From NCBI GenBank assembly GCA_016191335.1, contig JACPOW010000097.1, positions 1 through 49,068 on the forward strand: DNA of 49,068 nucleotides, given 5' to 3'. The position numbers were made by a program, and so were the translations under genes. Positions within the stretch are counted from its first letter, which is position 1. The number at the start of each line of letters is the position of its first letter. The notes under the pieces are model-generated. The model made no database searches. It saw only the letters and a program-made list of their open reading frames with translations, and had not been told where the DNA came from. Shown here piece by piece: positions 7,804 to 15,554 of the stretch. This DNA is from Elusimicrobiota bacterium (GTDB lineage Bacteria > Elusimicrobiota > Elusimicrobia > UBA1565 > UBA9628).

Positions 7804-9759
7804 TCAGACCGACCCCTTCATCCCGTCCACCCACTGGCGCAGCCCCGGATCGGGGTTCACCAGGAGTACCTGCTCGAATTGCGCGATCGCGTCCTTGTTG
7901 CGGCCGAGCTGCACGTAGCAGTTGGCCAGGTACTGCCGTCCCTGCCACAGAGAACCGTCCTGGGCCAGGGCGTATTCGAGGTACTGCGCGGCTTCCTGGA
8001 AGCGCCCGGCGTCGTGGTACTGGATGCCGGCGTCGAGATAGGGCTTGGCCGCCTCGGCCTGCGCCTGCGAGACGGCCGGAGCCGGCGCGGGCAGGGCCGC
8101 CTGGGGCGGCGCCGCGGAAACGCCCGTCGGTCCTCCGCCGGAGCCCAGCAAGGTCGCCACGGCCTGCTCCGCCGCGCGCGTGCGCGGCGCGTACTTCTCG
8201 CCGCTGTCGCTGGCCACCTCCTCGTGGAAGCCGGAGAAGGCGTCGCCGCGGCTCTGCCGCACGTTCACCTTGCCCCCCTTCTCGAGGACCTTGACCACGT
8301 CCATGATCTTGGAGCGCTCCTCCTCGATCTGCGCCGGGGTCAGGCCCGCCGCGTATTCGATGGATTCCTTCAGGAGCGAGGCCGCGCCCGCCGACATGTT
8401 CGACAGGAACTTGTTGACGATGTCGGGGGCCGCGCCCTGCAGGGCCTTGGCCATCGACTCGGTCTTGAGCTCGCGCACGATCGTCTGCATGTCCCGGTCT
8501 GGTAAGCCGACGACGTCCTCGAAGGTCAGGATGAACTTGCGCACGCGCTGGTAAACGTCGGGCTTCTCGTTCTTCAGGTACTCAAGGATGTTCGCGCGCG
8601 TGAGCGTGTCCGCCTCGTCGAGCATCTGGGTGAGGCGCTCCATGCCGCCGACGACGAAATCCACGGACTCCTTGACGTCCGCGTCGATGGCCATCAGCTG
8701 CTCGCGGGTGACCTGACGGAGCTTGAGGGACTCGATGGCGATCTTGGCCTGCAGCTCCACGGGCAGCAAGGTCAGGGTCGCGCGCGCGATCTCGGGCTTG
8801 AGGTAGCTGAGCACGACGGTGACGAGCCACGGCTCGTCCTGGCGGACGAGGAAGAGGTTGGCGAGGCGCTTGAAGTTCTCCTCGGTGATGTACGTGAACG
8901 GCTCGAACTTCTTCATGGCGTCCTCATCCTCCTCCGGGGGCGCCGGAAGCGGCTCCGGCGGCTTGCGTCCCAGCATGATGTCGAGCTCGCCCTTCGTGAG
9001 CTCTTCCACGCGCAGCGCGGAGACGTACTGGCGGAAGAACCGGCTCAGCGGGCCGAAGAGGAACCAGAGGAACAGCAGAAACAGCAGAGCATAAAGGAGC
9101 GGCAGATAGACGGAGGGCTTCTTGAAGTCCTCGCGCCAGTCCACGAGCGGGGGCTTGTCGAACCTCGTCGGCCGGAACACGACCTGGTCCTGCTTGAGCT
9201 GATACTGGCCCATCGCGTCGACGATGCGCTCGCGCACCTGCGTCAGGCGCGCCGCGTCCTTGACCGGGTCGAGGACGGTGTCGTCGTGTATGACGGTGAC
9301 CTGCAGGCGCTTGAACACGGGCTTGACCGCGAACCGCTCCTCCTGCACGCCCTTCATCTGCTGCGCCTGCTGGGCCTGGCTCGCCTCGGGGCGGTCCGGC
9401 GTCTCGGGGCCCTGCGTGATCGTCTTCGGCTTCGGGATGCCGGGCAGGACGAAGGTCGTCTGCATGCCGCCCTTGGGGCCGGGGGCCTTCTCCTTGTACT
9501 TCTCCGACACGCCCATGCCCGAGCGCATGGACTCCTCGCTCTCGAGCTTGACCTCCATCTCCACGTCGACGAACGGGGCGGCCTTGCCCTTGCCGAGGAT
9601 CGGGTCCAGCACGTCGCGCTGGATCTTCGTCTCCGCGTCGGCCTTGATGTGGTTCTGCTCCTGGAGCAGGCCCAGGTTGGGCGACACGACGCCGGCCGCC
9701 GCCGGCAAGGGAGCCGACGACAGCAGCGCGAGCAGCGCGGCGAAGAGAGACGCACGCAT
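7804..9759 (-). CDS. FliF-like/FliG/TPR fusion: membrane-anchored rotor protein
   Basis: A 651-residue protein with the following parts in order. There is a signal peptide (1-22, cleavage after PAAA). A short periplasmic part (23-215) contains KRLQVTVIHDD and ERIVDAMG, resembling the last ring segment of FliF before its second membrane helix. One membrane helix (about 217-238) follows. A cytoplasmic FliG middle plus C-terminal domain spans about 285-495: VLSYLKPEIARATLTLLP, GGMERLTQMLDEAD, then FILTFEDVVGLPDRDMQ, RELKTES, ALQGAAPDIVNKFLSNMS. A linker precedes a TPR pair (572-640). FliG normally is a separate soluble protein with an extra N-terminal domain that grips FliF; here the two are one chain and that domain is missing. 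The start at 9759 gives a good signal peptide; it has no ribosome site but a promoter nine bases upstream. Confidence 0.85.
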   Translation of the reverse strand: MRASLFAALLALLSSAPLPAAAGVVSPNLGLLQEQNHIKADAETKIQRDVLDPILGKGKAAPFVDVEMEVKLESEESMRSGMGVSEKYKEKAPGPKGGMQTTFVLPGIPKPKTITQGPETPDRPEASQAQQAQQMKGVQEERFAVKPVFKRLQVTVIHDDTVLDPVKDAARLTQVRERIVDAMGQYQLKQDQVVFRPTRFDKPPLVDWREDFKKPSVYLPLLYALLFLLFLWFLFGPLSRFFRQYVSALRVEELTKGELDIMLGRKPPEPLPAPPEEDEDAMKKFEPFTYITEENFKRLANLFLVRQDEPWLVTVVLSYLKPEIARATLTLLPVELQAKIAIESLKLRQVTREQLMAIDADVKESVDFVVGGMERLTQMLDEADTLTRANILEYLKNEKPDVYQRVRKFILTFEDVVGLPDRDMQTIVRELKTESMAKALQGAAPDIVNKFLSNMSAGAASLLKESIEYAAGLTPAQIEEERSKIMDVVKVLEKGGKVNVRQSRGDAFSGFHEEVASDSGEKYAPRTRAAEQAVATLLGSGGGPTGVSAAPPQAALPAPAPAVSQAQAEAAKPYLDAGIQYHDAGRFQEAAQYLEYALAQDGSLWQGRQYLANCYVQLGRNKDAIAQFEQVLLVNPDPGLRQWVDGMKGSV

Positions 9760-9768
9760 TCGATGATG

Positions 9769-9797
9769 AGTGTAAGGGACCCCTGTTACAGATTCAA
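9769..9797 (-). promoter_or_regulatory. Internal promoter of the FliF/FliG fusion gene
   Basis: TTGAAT (9797-9792), 17-base spacer, TACACT (9774-9769), then nine bases to the ATG at 9759. The transcript would begin two or three bases before the start codon, so the message would be almost leaderless. It would let the rotor gene be expressed without the riboswitch of the upstream promoter. Confidence 0.5.
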
Positions 9798-9833
9798 GAC
9801 AGGATTTACAGCCGAATTCAGCAAAAACGGTCG

Positions 9834-11414
9834 TCACTGGCGGATGGACTGGAGGAACTCGCGGACCGACCGGTTGTTCGGGTCGATCTCGAGGACGCGC
9901 TTCCAGACCGCCACCGCCTTGTCCTTCTGCTCCATCAGGAAGAACGCCGAGCCCATGATCTCGAGCGCGGTCACGTTGTTGGGCTCGAGGTCGAGGACGT
10001 CCTGGGAGCGGCGCACGGCGGCGTCGTACTTGCCGTCGTAGATGGACTGGCGGGCGTCGAAGACCTTCTGGTCGATGAAGGTGAACTGCTCGGGGCCCTC
10101 GAGGCGGCGCGTCGGGTCCGCGGCGCCGGCTTCCTTCTCGACCATGTTCAGCAGGCCGAGGAGCTTCTCGTCGCGGGGGTTCTTGTTGTAGGCGTAGCGC
10201 AGGGAGTTGACCGAGACCTTCAGGTCGCGCCCGTCGACGTAGGCGATGGCGCCGCGGCGGATGAAGGTCACGTACTCCTCGCCGCCGCTCGCCTGGGGCA
10301 CGAAGGCGGTCACGTTGTTCAGGCGCGCGATCATCGTCGCGACCTGCTTGTTGCCCGGGGCGGCGTCCTGGGCCTGGTTGAACTTCTGCGCCGCGAGGGC
10401 GAAGTTGCCTTCCTGGAAGGCGTCCATGCCCTGCTTGATGAAGTTCTTGACCTGCGCGGTGGAGCGGTCGCCGCGGGACTGGCCGAAGCGGAAGGTGAGC
10501 GAGAAGCGCGTCGAGGAGCCGAGGTCGTGGATGCCCTGAGCCACGTCGAGGGCGAAGCTCTTGAAGTTCATGCCGAACCCGAAGTCCGTCTCCTGGATCT
10601 TGGGCAGCCCGAGCAGGCCGAAGCGGAAGGCGAACCAGCGCGACACCCAATACTCTCCGCCGAAGCGCATGTCGGTGTCGCCGTTGAGGACCTTGTTGAT
10701 GTCGGCCGCGAGCGTCAGGCGCTCCTTGAACAGGCGCAGGGAGTTGCCGACCTTGATGACGACCGGCAGCTTGTCGTCGGTGTCGCCGGTCCGCATCGCG
10801 AAGACGTTCTGCATCCCGAAGCCGAGCCGGTACGCCGGGCCCATCGTCTTCATCGCGCCGATGTCGAGCGTCTTGAAGTTGTCCGACGACCCGCCGAGCT
10901 TGCGCGTCACCTGCTTGACGCCCATGCCGAAGCTCACGGTCTCGGTGACGCCCTTGCCCCAGGACAGGCCCAGCGCCGACTGCGAGTCGGCGAACGAGCC
11001 GCCCGACTTGATCTCCTGCGGCTCGTTGGTGTTCGGGTTCAGCTTCAGGTCCACCTGCTCGAAGCCGGTGTTGGCGAGCTGCGTCATGTTCAGCGCGAAG
11101 GTCGAGCCGCTCTTGGTGGGCCAGGCGAAGCCGGTATAGGTCAGCTTGGTGCCCTGGAACAAGGTGGCCTGCATGGTGGTGAGCTCCTTGCGCTGGAGCT
11201 GGGCCAGGCCGGCCGGGTTCCAGTACGCGGCCGTCGCGTCGTCCGAGATCGCGTAATAGGCGCCGCCCATCGCCAGGGCGCGGCCGCCGGCGCCGTAGTT
11301 CAGGAAGGCGCCCGCGGTGCCGCCGGACTGGGCGGAGGCGCTCAAGGCGAGGCCCATAAATACGCACGCGCGCGCCAAGGTCTGTACAAGCACCGACGCG
11401 CGCGCGCAGCGCAC
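9834..11414 (-). CDS. PorV/UPF0164-like outer-membrane barrel with C-terminal TPRs
   Basis: First gene of the motor operon. After a signal peptide (cleavage near SASAQS) comes the PorV/UPF0164 opening: NYGAGGRALAMGGAYYAISD followed by ATAAYWNPAGLAQL. About 250 residues of alternating beta-strands follow, as in FadL-type 14-stranded barrels. The last 200 residues hold helical TPR-like repeats (FQEGNFALAAQKFNQAQDAA, then KAVAVWKRVLEIDPNNR) that would sit in the periplasm. In Bacteroidetes PorV works with type IX secretion and gliding, but no such genes are here. I chose the GTG at 11414 because GAGGGG lies ten bases upstream. An ATG at 11447 in the same frame is possible but has no ribosome site and abuts the riboswitch. 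Confidence 0.8.
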   Translation of the reverse strand: MRCARASVLVQTLARACVFMGLALSASAQSGGTAGAFLNYGAGGRALAMGGAYYAISDDATAAYWNPAGLAQLQRKELTTMQATLFQGTKLTYTGFAWPTKSGSTFALNMTQLANTGFEQVDLKLNPNTNEPQEIKSGGSFADSQSALGLSWGKGVTETVSFGMGVKQVTRKLGGSSDNFKTLDIGAMKTMGPAYRLGFGMQNVFAMRTGDTDDKLPVVIKVGNSLRLFKERLTLAADINKVLNGDTDMRFGGEYWVSRWFAFRFGLLGLPKIQETDFGFGMNFKSFALDVAQGIHDLGSSTRFSLTFRFGQSRGDRSTAQVKNFIKQGMDAFQEGNFALAAQKFNQAQDAAPGNKQVATMIARLNNVTAFVPQASGGEEYVTFIRRGAIAYVDGRDLKVSVNSLRYAYNKNPRDEKLLGLLNMVEKEAGAADPTRRLEGPEQFTFIDQKVFDARQSIYDGKYDAAVRRSQDVLDLEPNNVTALEIMGSAFFLMEQKDKAVAVWKRVLEIDPNNRSVREFLQSIRQ

Positions 11415-11429
11415 AGGGGACCAGCCCCT
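11415..11429 (-). promoter_or_regulatory. Hairpin covering the putative ribosome site of the PorV-like gene
   Basis: AGGGG and CCCCT pair around a five-base loop directly before the GTG at 11414, hiding the GAGGGG ribosome site. Placed just after the riboswitch, it could be the switch's expression platform acting on translation. This is inference, and the stem is only five pairs. Confidence 0.35.
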
Positions 11430-11449
11430 CGCAATTTTAGCGGGCATAC

Positions 11450-11530
11450 TATTCGGTAGCCTGACACTCCCTCACGGCAGGGAGTCATGGCTTTGCGCCC
11501 CCACCTTGCGATGGGTTTGCCGTTATCGCC
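11450..11530 (-). promoter_or_regulatory. c-di-GMP riboswitch, GEMM-I type
   Basis: Reading the minus strand, the element has the GEMM-I hallmarks in order. GGCAAACC (about 11521-11514) is followed by a six-pair stem closed by a GCAA tetraloop (CCCATC-GCAA-GGTGGG). Then come GCGCAAAGCC (11498-11489), a second hairpin (TGACTCCCT/AGGGAGTGTCA, with a small bulge) and the 3' motif GGCTACCGA (11461-11453). The base before CAAACC is G, which in the Vibrio Vc2 switch is the G20 contact that favours c-di-GMP over cGAMP. The second hairpin is shorter than usual and the tetraloop receptor is not obvious. It lies between a promoter and the PorV-like gene, so c-di-GMP would control the whole motor operon. 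Confidence 0.8.
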
Positions 11531-11625
11531 TGTTGGGCGCCTACGGGCACCGGGCCGCCCGCTGGATCTCCAACCCCCTTGATCCAAAAACGGTCCGGAA
11601 GCGCGAAACAGGATGCTACATCAGA

Positions 11626-11653
11626 AGTGTAACGGAATTGTTTCTTTTGTCAA
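11626..11653 (-). promoter_or_regulatory. Sigma70-type promoter of the motor operon
   Basis: A perfect TTGACA (11653-11648), 16-base spacer and TACACT (11631-11626) face the riboswitch. The expected start near 11619 leaves about 90 bases before the aptamer and about 200 bases before the first start codon, a normal leader for a riboswitch. Confidence 0.65.
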
Positions 11654-11704
11654 GGCCCGCGAATGAGCGTACTTACCATAGGGTCCCGGCCTCCGTCGTC
11701 GAAT

Positions 11705-11730
11705 GGCCCTTTCTTTTAGGTCCAAGGGCC
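11705..11730. other. Inverted repeat upstream of the M48 peptidase gene
   Basis: GGCCCTT (11705-11711) pairs with AAGGGCC (11724-11730) across a 12-base loop; CTTTT follows on the plus strand. It ends three bases before the -35-like TTTACG of the peptidase gene. It may be a weak terminator or an operator; the sequence does not decide. Confidence 0.3.
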
Positions 11731-11732
11731 CT

Positions 11733-11760
11733 TTTACGCCCCGGATGAGAAGCCTATCCT
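11733..11760 (+). promoter_or_regulatory. Promoter of the M48 peptidase gene, probably leaderless
   Basis: TTTACG (11733-11738), 16-base spacer, TATCCT (11755-11760), then six bases to the ATG at 11767. Transcription would start at or next to the start codon. Confidence 0.45.
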
Positions 11761-11766
11761 TTAAGG

Positions 11767-13935
11767 ATGACACGCGCCCTCCTGGCCGTCGTCCTGGCCC
11801 TCGCCTGCCCCGGCCAGGAGGCCTACGCCCAGGCGGTCCGCGTCGCCCGGCCCGCGCCCTCCGCCGGAGCGGCCGTCTTCCTCCCTTCGGCCGGGCTCCC
11901 GTCCGGCGCGCTCCTCCCGCTCGCGGGCGCCCCGCTCTCCGCGCCCGCCCTGTCCCCGTCCTTGGCGGCGCCGTCCCTCGATCCCGCGCCGCGCCCCGCG
12001 CCGGTCCGCGCGGCCGCCGCGACGCCGGTCCCCGTCGCTCCCAAAGCCGCCGTCCCGGGCGCGAAGGCGCTCGAGCGCCGCGCCGCGGAGGCCAAGGAGC
12101 GCGCGGCCGAGCAGAGGAGCATCGACCGGGTGCTGAAGGTCTCCATCGCCCTGGAGAAGATCGAGACCGGGGGCTCGGTCCGGGAAGAGGACCTCAAGGT
12201 CACCGCCGACCGCGCGTGGAGCGAGGCCGCCCCCGCGTCCCCCGCCGCGGCCGCGGTCCCGGCCGCCGCTTCGTCTCCGAGCCCCGTCCTCCCGAAGGCC
12301 TCCGGCGCCGCGCCGAACAAGATGAACGGGCCTCCCCCCGCGCCCAAGCCCTCGCTCATCCGTGCCAAAGCCAAGGAAGGGCGGCTGGCGATGGGCCGAG
12401 CCCTGGACCGAGCCGTGACCTCCGTCGGCTCGCTGTCGCGCCGTCTGCCGGCGCCTCTCGTGGCTTTCGCGACGGGGGCGGCGACCGTCGGGGCCGACCT
12501 CGCGGCCCGCCTGCTCTTCCCGGCGGTGTTCGGCTTCACCCCGGCCGTCGGCCTCTGGGTCGTCGCGGGGCTGGGCGGCGTCCTGATCCCGGCCCTCGTC
12601 GCGACCCGGATCGTCCTCGCGCGCAAGGCCGACCCGGCCCACGCGCCGCTGACGCGCTACGCCGACGGCCTCCTGGGCGTCCTCGCTGGCGCCGCCGCCG
12701 TCACCGCGCTCGGTCTGACGGGGCTCGACCTCCCCGCCGCGATGCTGGGCGCCGCGGCCAAGGGCGCCGGGCTCGTCTCTTTGGCCCCGCTGCTGGGCCT
12801 CTTCGCCTTCATGGCCGCGCTGCCCGTGGTCTACGGCGCCGGCCACACGGCCTGGGGCCTGAGGAACAAGACCAAGATCGCGCCGGAGTTCCCCGTCCAG
12901 CTCCCGTTCAGCCTCATGCTCCTTCCCATGCTCTTCTCGCCGATGATGCGCTTCCTCTCCCTGACCGGGGGCGTGTCCGATCTCCTCGCCTTCCCCCTGC
13001 TGTTCGCCGCCATCGCGGCCTATCGCCTCAGCGTCCGCTTCCTGACGCGCATGACGGCGAAGGGCGCCTCGCCCGCCGCCGCCGCTTTCTCCGTCCGCGA
13101 GCTCCTGGCGCGCTGGCGCCTCGACCGCGTCCCCGGCGAGCCCACGACCCCCGAGGCCGAGATCCGCCGCGCCCGCGTCCAGTCCGCCTGGTGGGGAGGC
13201 GCTCTGGCCCTGGGCAGCCTCGCCGTGCTCTCGGCGCTCAAGCTGTCGGTGCCCGCGGCCCTCGCGGCGGCGGGCGCCTCGCTGACCGGCTCGCTCATGA
13301 CCATGGCTCCGATGATCCTTCTGTCGGGCTTCGCCGCGGCCCTGTTCATGCGGGTCAAGCGCGTCCGGTCCGGGCCTTACGTCGAGACGGTGCGGGACCT
13401 CGCGCGGCGCGCGAAGGTGCCGATGCCGCGCGTCTACGCCGGCGAGACCACCGGCGACCCGAACGCCTTCGCCGCGGGCGGCGTCCAGCTCCTCTCCGTG
13501 GTGGCGGTCAAGGGCTACCTCACGCGCCTGATGACCGTCCGCGAGATGCGCGGCGTGCTGGCGCACGAGCTCAGCCACGTGAAGTACCGGCACATGCTGA
13601 CCTTGTTCGCCTCCATCGCCTGCCTCCAGCTCCTCTCCGGCGGCGCGGTCACGCTCCTGCAGATGGCTCTGGGCTATTGGGCGCCGCTGCTCTGGATGGT
13701 CGGAGCGATGGGCCTGACCCGCGCCAACGAGCGCATGGCGGACGCCGGCGCGGCGAGGATCACGGGCGACCCCCGCGCCCTGGCCACGGGCCTGCGCAAG
13801 TTCGCGCTGCTCGGCGTCGACGACGAGAAGGTGCCCCACCGCGAGGGCAGCTGGCTGTACCGGCTCCTGCTGTCCCACCCCGACCCGCTGGAGCGGGTGC
13901 GGACCCTGGGACGCATGGTCAAGAAGCCGGATTGA
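11767..13935 (+). CDS. Secreted/membrane M48-family zinc metalloprotease with long Ala/Pro leader
   Basis: A 722-residue protein. A signal peptide (1-21, ending in AYAQA) is followed by about 190 residues rich in Ala, Pro and Val with one charged helix (ALERRAAEAKERAAEQRS). Next is a set of hydrophobic membrane segments (about 235-430 and 465-520). The C-terminal catalytic domain (about 530-720) has the zinc motif HELSH near residue 600 in VLAHELSHVKYRHML, and a likely third ligand in NERMADAGAA. This is the HtpX/Ste24 peptidase layout with an added secreted leader; HtpX alone is about 290 residues. M48 enzymes degrade damaged membrane proteins or process surface proteins. The leader's function is unknown to me. 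The gene stands alone under its own promoter. Confidence 0.88.
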   Translation: MTRALLAVVLALACPGQEAYAQAVRVARPAPSAGAAVFLPSAGLPSGALLPLAGAPLSAPALSPSLAAPSLDPAPRPAPVRAAAATPVPVAPKAAVPGAKALERRAAEAKERAAEQRSIDRVLKVSIALEKIETGGSVREEDLKVTADRAWSEAAPASPAAAAVPAAASSPSPVLPKASGAAPNKMNGPPPAPKPSLIRAKAKEGRLAMGRALDRAVTSVGSLSRRLPAPLVAFATGAATVGADLAARLLFPAVFGFTPAVGLWVVAGLGGVLIPALVATRIVLARKADPAHAPLTRYADGLLGVLAGAAAVTALGLTGLDLPAAMLGAAAKGAGLVSLAPLLGLFAFMAALPVVYGAGHTAWGLRNKTKIAPEFPVQLPFSLMLLPMLFSPMMRFLSLTGGVSDLLAFPLLFAAIAAYRLSVRFLTRMTAKGASPAAAAFSVRELLARWRLDRVPGEPTTPEAEIRRARVQSAWWGGALALGSLAVLSALKLSVPAALAAAGASLTGSLMTMAPMILLSGFAAALFMRVKRVRSGPYVETVRDLARRAKVPMPRVYAGETTGDPNAFAAGGVQLLSVVAVKGYLTRLMTVREMRGVLAHELSHVKYRHMLTLFASIACLQLLSGGAVTLLQMALGYWAPLLWMVGAMGLTRANERMADAGAARITGDPRALATGLRKFALLGVDDEKVPHREGSWLYRLLLSHPDPLERVRTLGRMVKKPD

Positions 13936-13956
13936 GCGCAACCCGGTCACAGCCCC

Positions 13957-13985
13957 TGGACAAGCCATAACGGGCCTGATACACT
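13957..13985 (+). promoter_or_regulatory. Promoter of the 225-residue membrane protein gene
   Basis: TGGACA (13957-13962), exact 17-base spacer, TACACT (13980-13985), then nine bases to the ATG at 13995. The transcript would begin about two or three bases before the start codon. Confidence 0.5.
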
Positions 13986-13994
13986 TCGGGGAAC

Positions 13995-14672
13995 ATGCCC
14001 ACACCCGAGCAGGAGGTTCTGGACGCTCGCCGCAAGCGCACCGTCTGGCTCCTGGCCGGGGGAGCCGCCTCCCTGATCCTTCCCCTCCTCGGCGTCCTCT
14101 ACATGCGCATGAACGAGGCGAAGACCGCGCGTCCTCCGGACAGCTCGGTCACCTTCGAGCGCCGCGAGAAGGGCGAGGAGAAGGTCAACGTCTCGCAGAC
14201 CGTCACCATCGTCGCTCCGCCCGCCGCGGGCAACCCCGCGCAGTCGTCCCTCCCCGTCGCGGGCGGCATGACGGTGACGCCGGCGCCCGGCGGCGGCTCC
14301 TCCCTCGATTTCGTCAAGGGCGGGGCCAACAACAGCTATTACCAGGACAAGGCCGCCGCGCCGCCTCCCGCGGCCCCGCCCGCCGCCGCGCCGCCCGCCC
14401 CGCCCCCGCCCGCCGCGGAGCCCGCGGCGAAGACCGTCGCGCAGAAGGGCGGCAAGAAGGCGTTCAACATGCCCAAGCTCCAGGGCACCAAGAGCTTCAG
14501 CTCCTTCAAGGGCGCGTCTCCGAAGCCGACCGGCGCCCCGACCGGGATGACCGGCGTCGCCGACCCGCAGTCGGGCAAGGGCGGCGGAGAGATGGCGGAC
14601 ATGCTCAAGGGCGTGCCCGGCGGCGTCGACAACCCCGAAGTCCAGAAGTACCTGAAGAGCCAGGGCAAATAA
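13995..14672 (+). CDS. Single-pass membrane protein with Ala/Pro-rich tail, unknown function
   Basis: A 225-residue protein I do not recognise. Residues 1-15 are polar and basic (ARRKR), then one membrane helix (about 17-36, TVWLLAGGAASLILPLLGVL), so the N-terminus is cytoplasmic and the rest is periplasmic. The remainder is low complexity: a run of Ala/Pro near residues 117-140, then Gly/Lys/Ser-rich sequence and a small C-terminal helix (GGVDNPEVQKYLKSQGK). The composition suggests a flexible linker or cell-wall-spanning segment. It ends six bases before the DMT transporter gene, so the two are probably co-transcribed. Confidence 0.7.
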   Translation: MPTPEQEVLDARRKRTVWLLAGGAASLILPLLGVLYMRMNEAKTARPPDSSVTFERREKGEEKVNVSQTVTIVAPPAAGNPAQSSLPVAGGMTVTPAPGGGSSLDFVKGGANNSYYQDKAAAPPPAAPPAAAPPAPPPPAAEPAAKTVAQKGGKKAFNMPKLQGTKSFSSFKGASPKPTGAPTGMTGVADPQSGKGGGEMADMLKGVPGGVDNPEVQKYLKSQGK

Positions 14673-14678
14673 GGCCCC

Positions 14679-15554
14679 GTGCGTCCCCTCCTCCTCGTCA
14701 TCGCGGTGGTCTGCCTGTCGCTTCCCGCCCTGCTGATCCGCGGCGCGCGCGCGCCGATCGAGGCCATCGGCTTCTGGCGCCTGTTCCTCGCCTGCGCCGT
14801 CCTGGCGCCGTGGGCCTGGCCGCGGCGCAAGACCATGACCGCGCCCGTCGCCCGGTCCATCGCGGTCGCCGGGGCCCTGTTCTTCCTCCATCTGTGGACC
14901 TTCACCTGGGCCGTGTCGCACACGAGCGTCGCCCACCTCATGCTCGCCTTCTCCACGCACCCGGTGTGGACGGGCCTCGGGGCCTGGCTGTTCTTCAAGG
15001 AGCCTCTCGGCCGCCGGGAGCTCGGCGCCTTCGCGCTCGCCGCGGCGGGCGTCGTCGTCCTGTTCGGCGGCTCGATCGGCGCGGGCGGAGCGGGCCTCGC
15101 CGGGGACCTCTCCGCCCTGCTGTCGGCGATGTTCTTCTCCGCCTGGGTGCTGGCCGGGCGCCGCGTCCGGCGCGGCCTCGACACGGTCAGCTTCCTGTTC
15201 GCGGCCTACGCGGCCGCCGCGTTCCTGTTCTTCGCGGCGGGGACGGCGAAGGGCGGCGCCTGGTCGGGCTGGCCCGCGTCCACCTGGGCGGCGCTGGCGG
15301 CCTTGGCCTTCGCCGTCAGCCTCGGCGGCCACGGCCTGTTCACCTACCTGCTCAACACCTACGGCGTGCTCGCGCTCAGCTGCGCCAAGCTCGTCGAGCC
15401 GGTCCTGGCCGCGCTCGGCGCCTTCTGGCTGTTCGGCGAGCCGCTCTCCCCGCGCCTAGGCGCCGCCTTCGCGCTCATCGCGACGGGCGTCGTCGTCCTC
15501 CTGCGCTCCCCCCGGGCCCGGCCGGGGCCGCGCGAGGACCTGGCCGAAGGCTAG
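14679..15554 (+). CDS. DMT-superfamily (EamA) transporter
   Basis: A 291-residue inner-membrane protein with ten predicted helices in two EamA repeats (about residues 3-128 and 140-283). The second repeat has the typical ending LSCAKLVEPVLAALGAFWLFGEPL followed by GAAFALIATGVVVL. EamA proteins export amino acids, their derivatives or other small metabolites; the substrate here cannot be told. The GTG start at 14679 is six bases after the preceding stop. The gene's TAG stop shares the bases CTAG with the stop of the convergent CBS-domain gene, leaving no room for a terminator between them. Confidence 0.9.
   Translation: MRPLLLVIAVVCLSLPALLIRGARAPIEAIGFWRLFLACAVLAPWAWPRRKTMTAPVARSIAVAGALFFLHLWTFTWAVSHTSVAHLMLAFSTHPVWTGLGAWLFFKEPLGRRELGAFALAAAGVVVLFGGSIGAGGAGLAGDLSALLSAMFFSAWVLAGRRVRRGLDTVSFLFAAYAAAAFLFFAAGTAKGGAWSGWPASTWAALAALAFAVSLGGHGLFTYLLNTYGVLALSCAKLVEPVLAALGAFWLFGEPLSPRLGAAFALIATGVVVLLRSPRARPGPREDLAEG

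Noticed and set aside
5218..8505. A 1095-codon open frame on the plus strand opposite the coiled-coil gene
   Set aside because: It is Leu/Arg/Gly-rich mirror sequence of a GC-rich Glu/Arg/Ala coiled-coil gene, has no domain, and runs against a complete operon with ribosome sites.
9760..11367. Upstream extension of the FliF/FliG frame over the barrel gene
   Set aside because: The sequence has shadow-frame composition, whereas the ATG at 9759 begins a clean signal peptide.
11460..11530. A simple attenuator hairpin instead of a riboswitch
   Set aside because: The conserved single-stranded GEMM stretches GGCAAACC and GCGCAAAGCC and the GNRA loop would not be expected in a plain attenuator.
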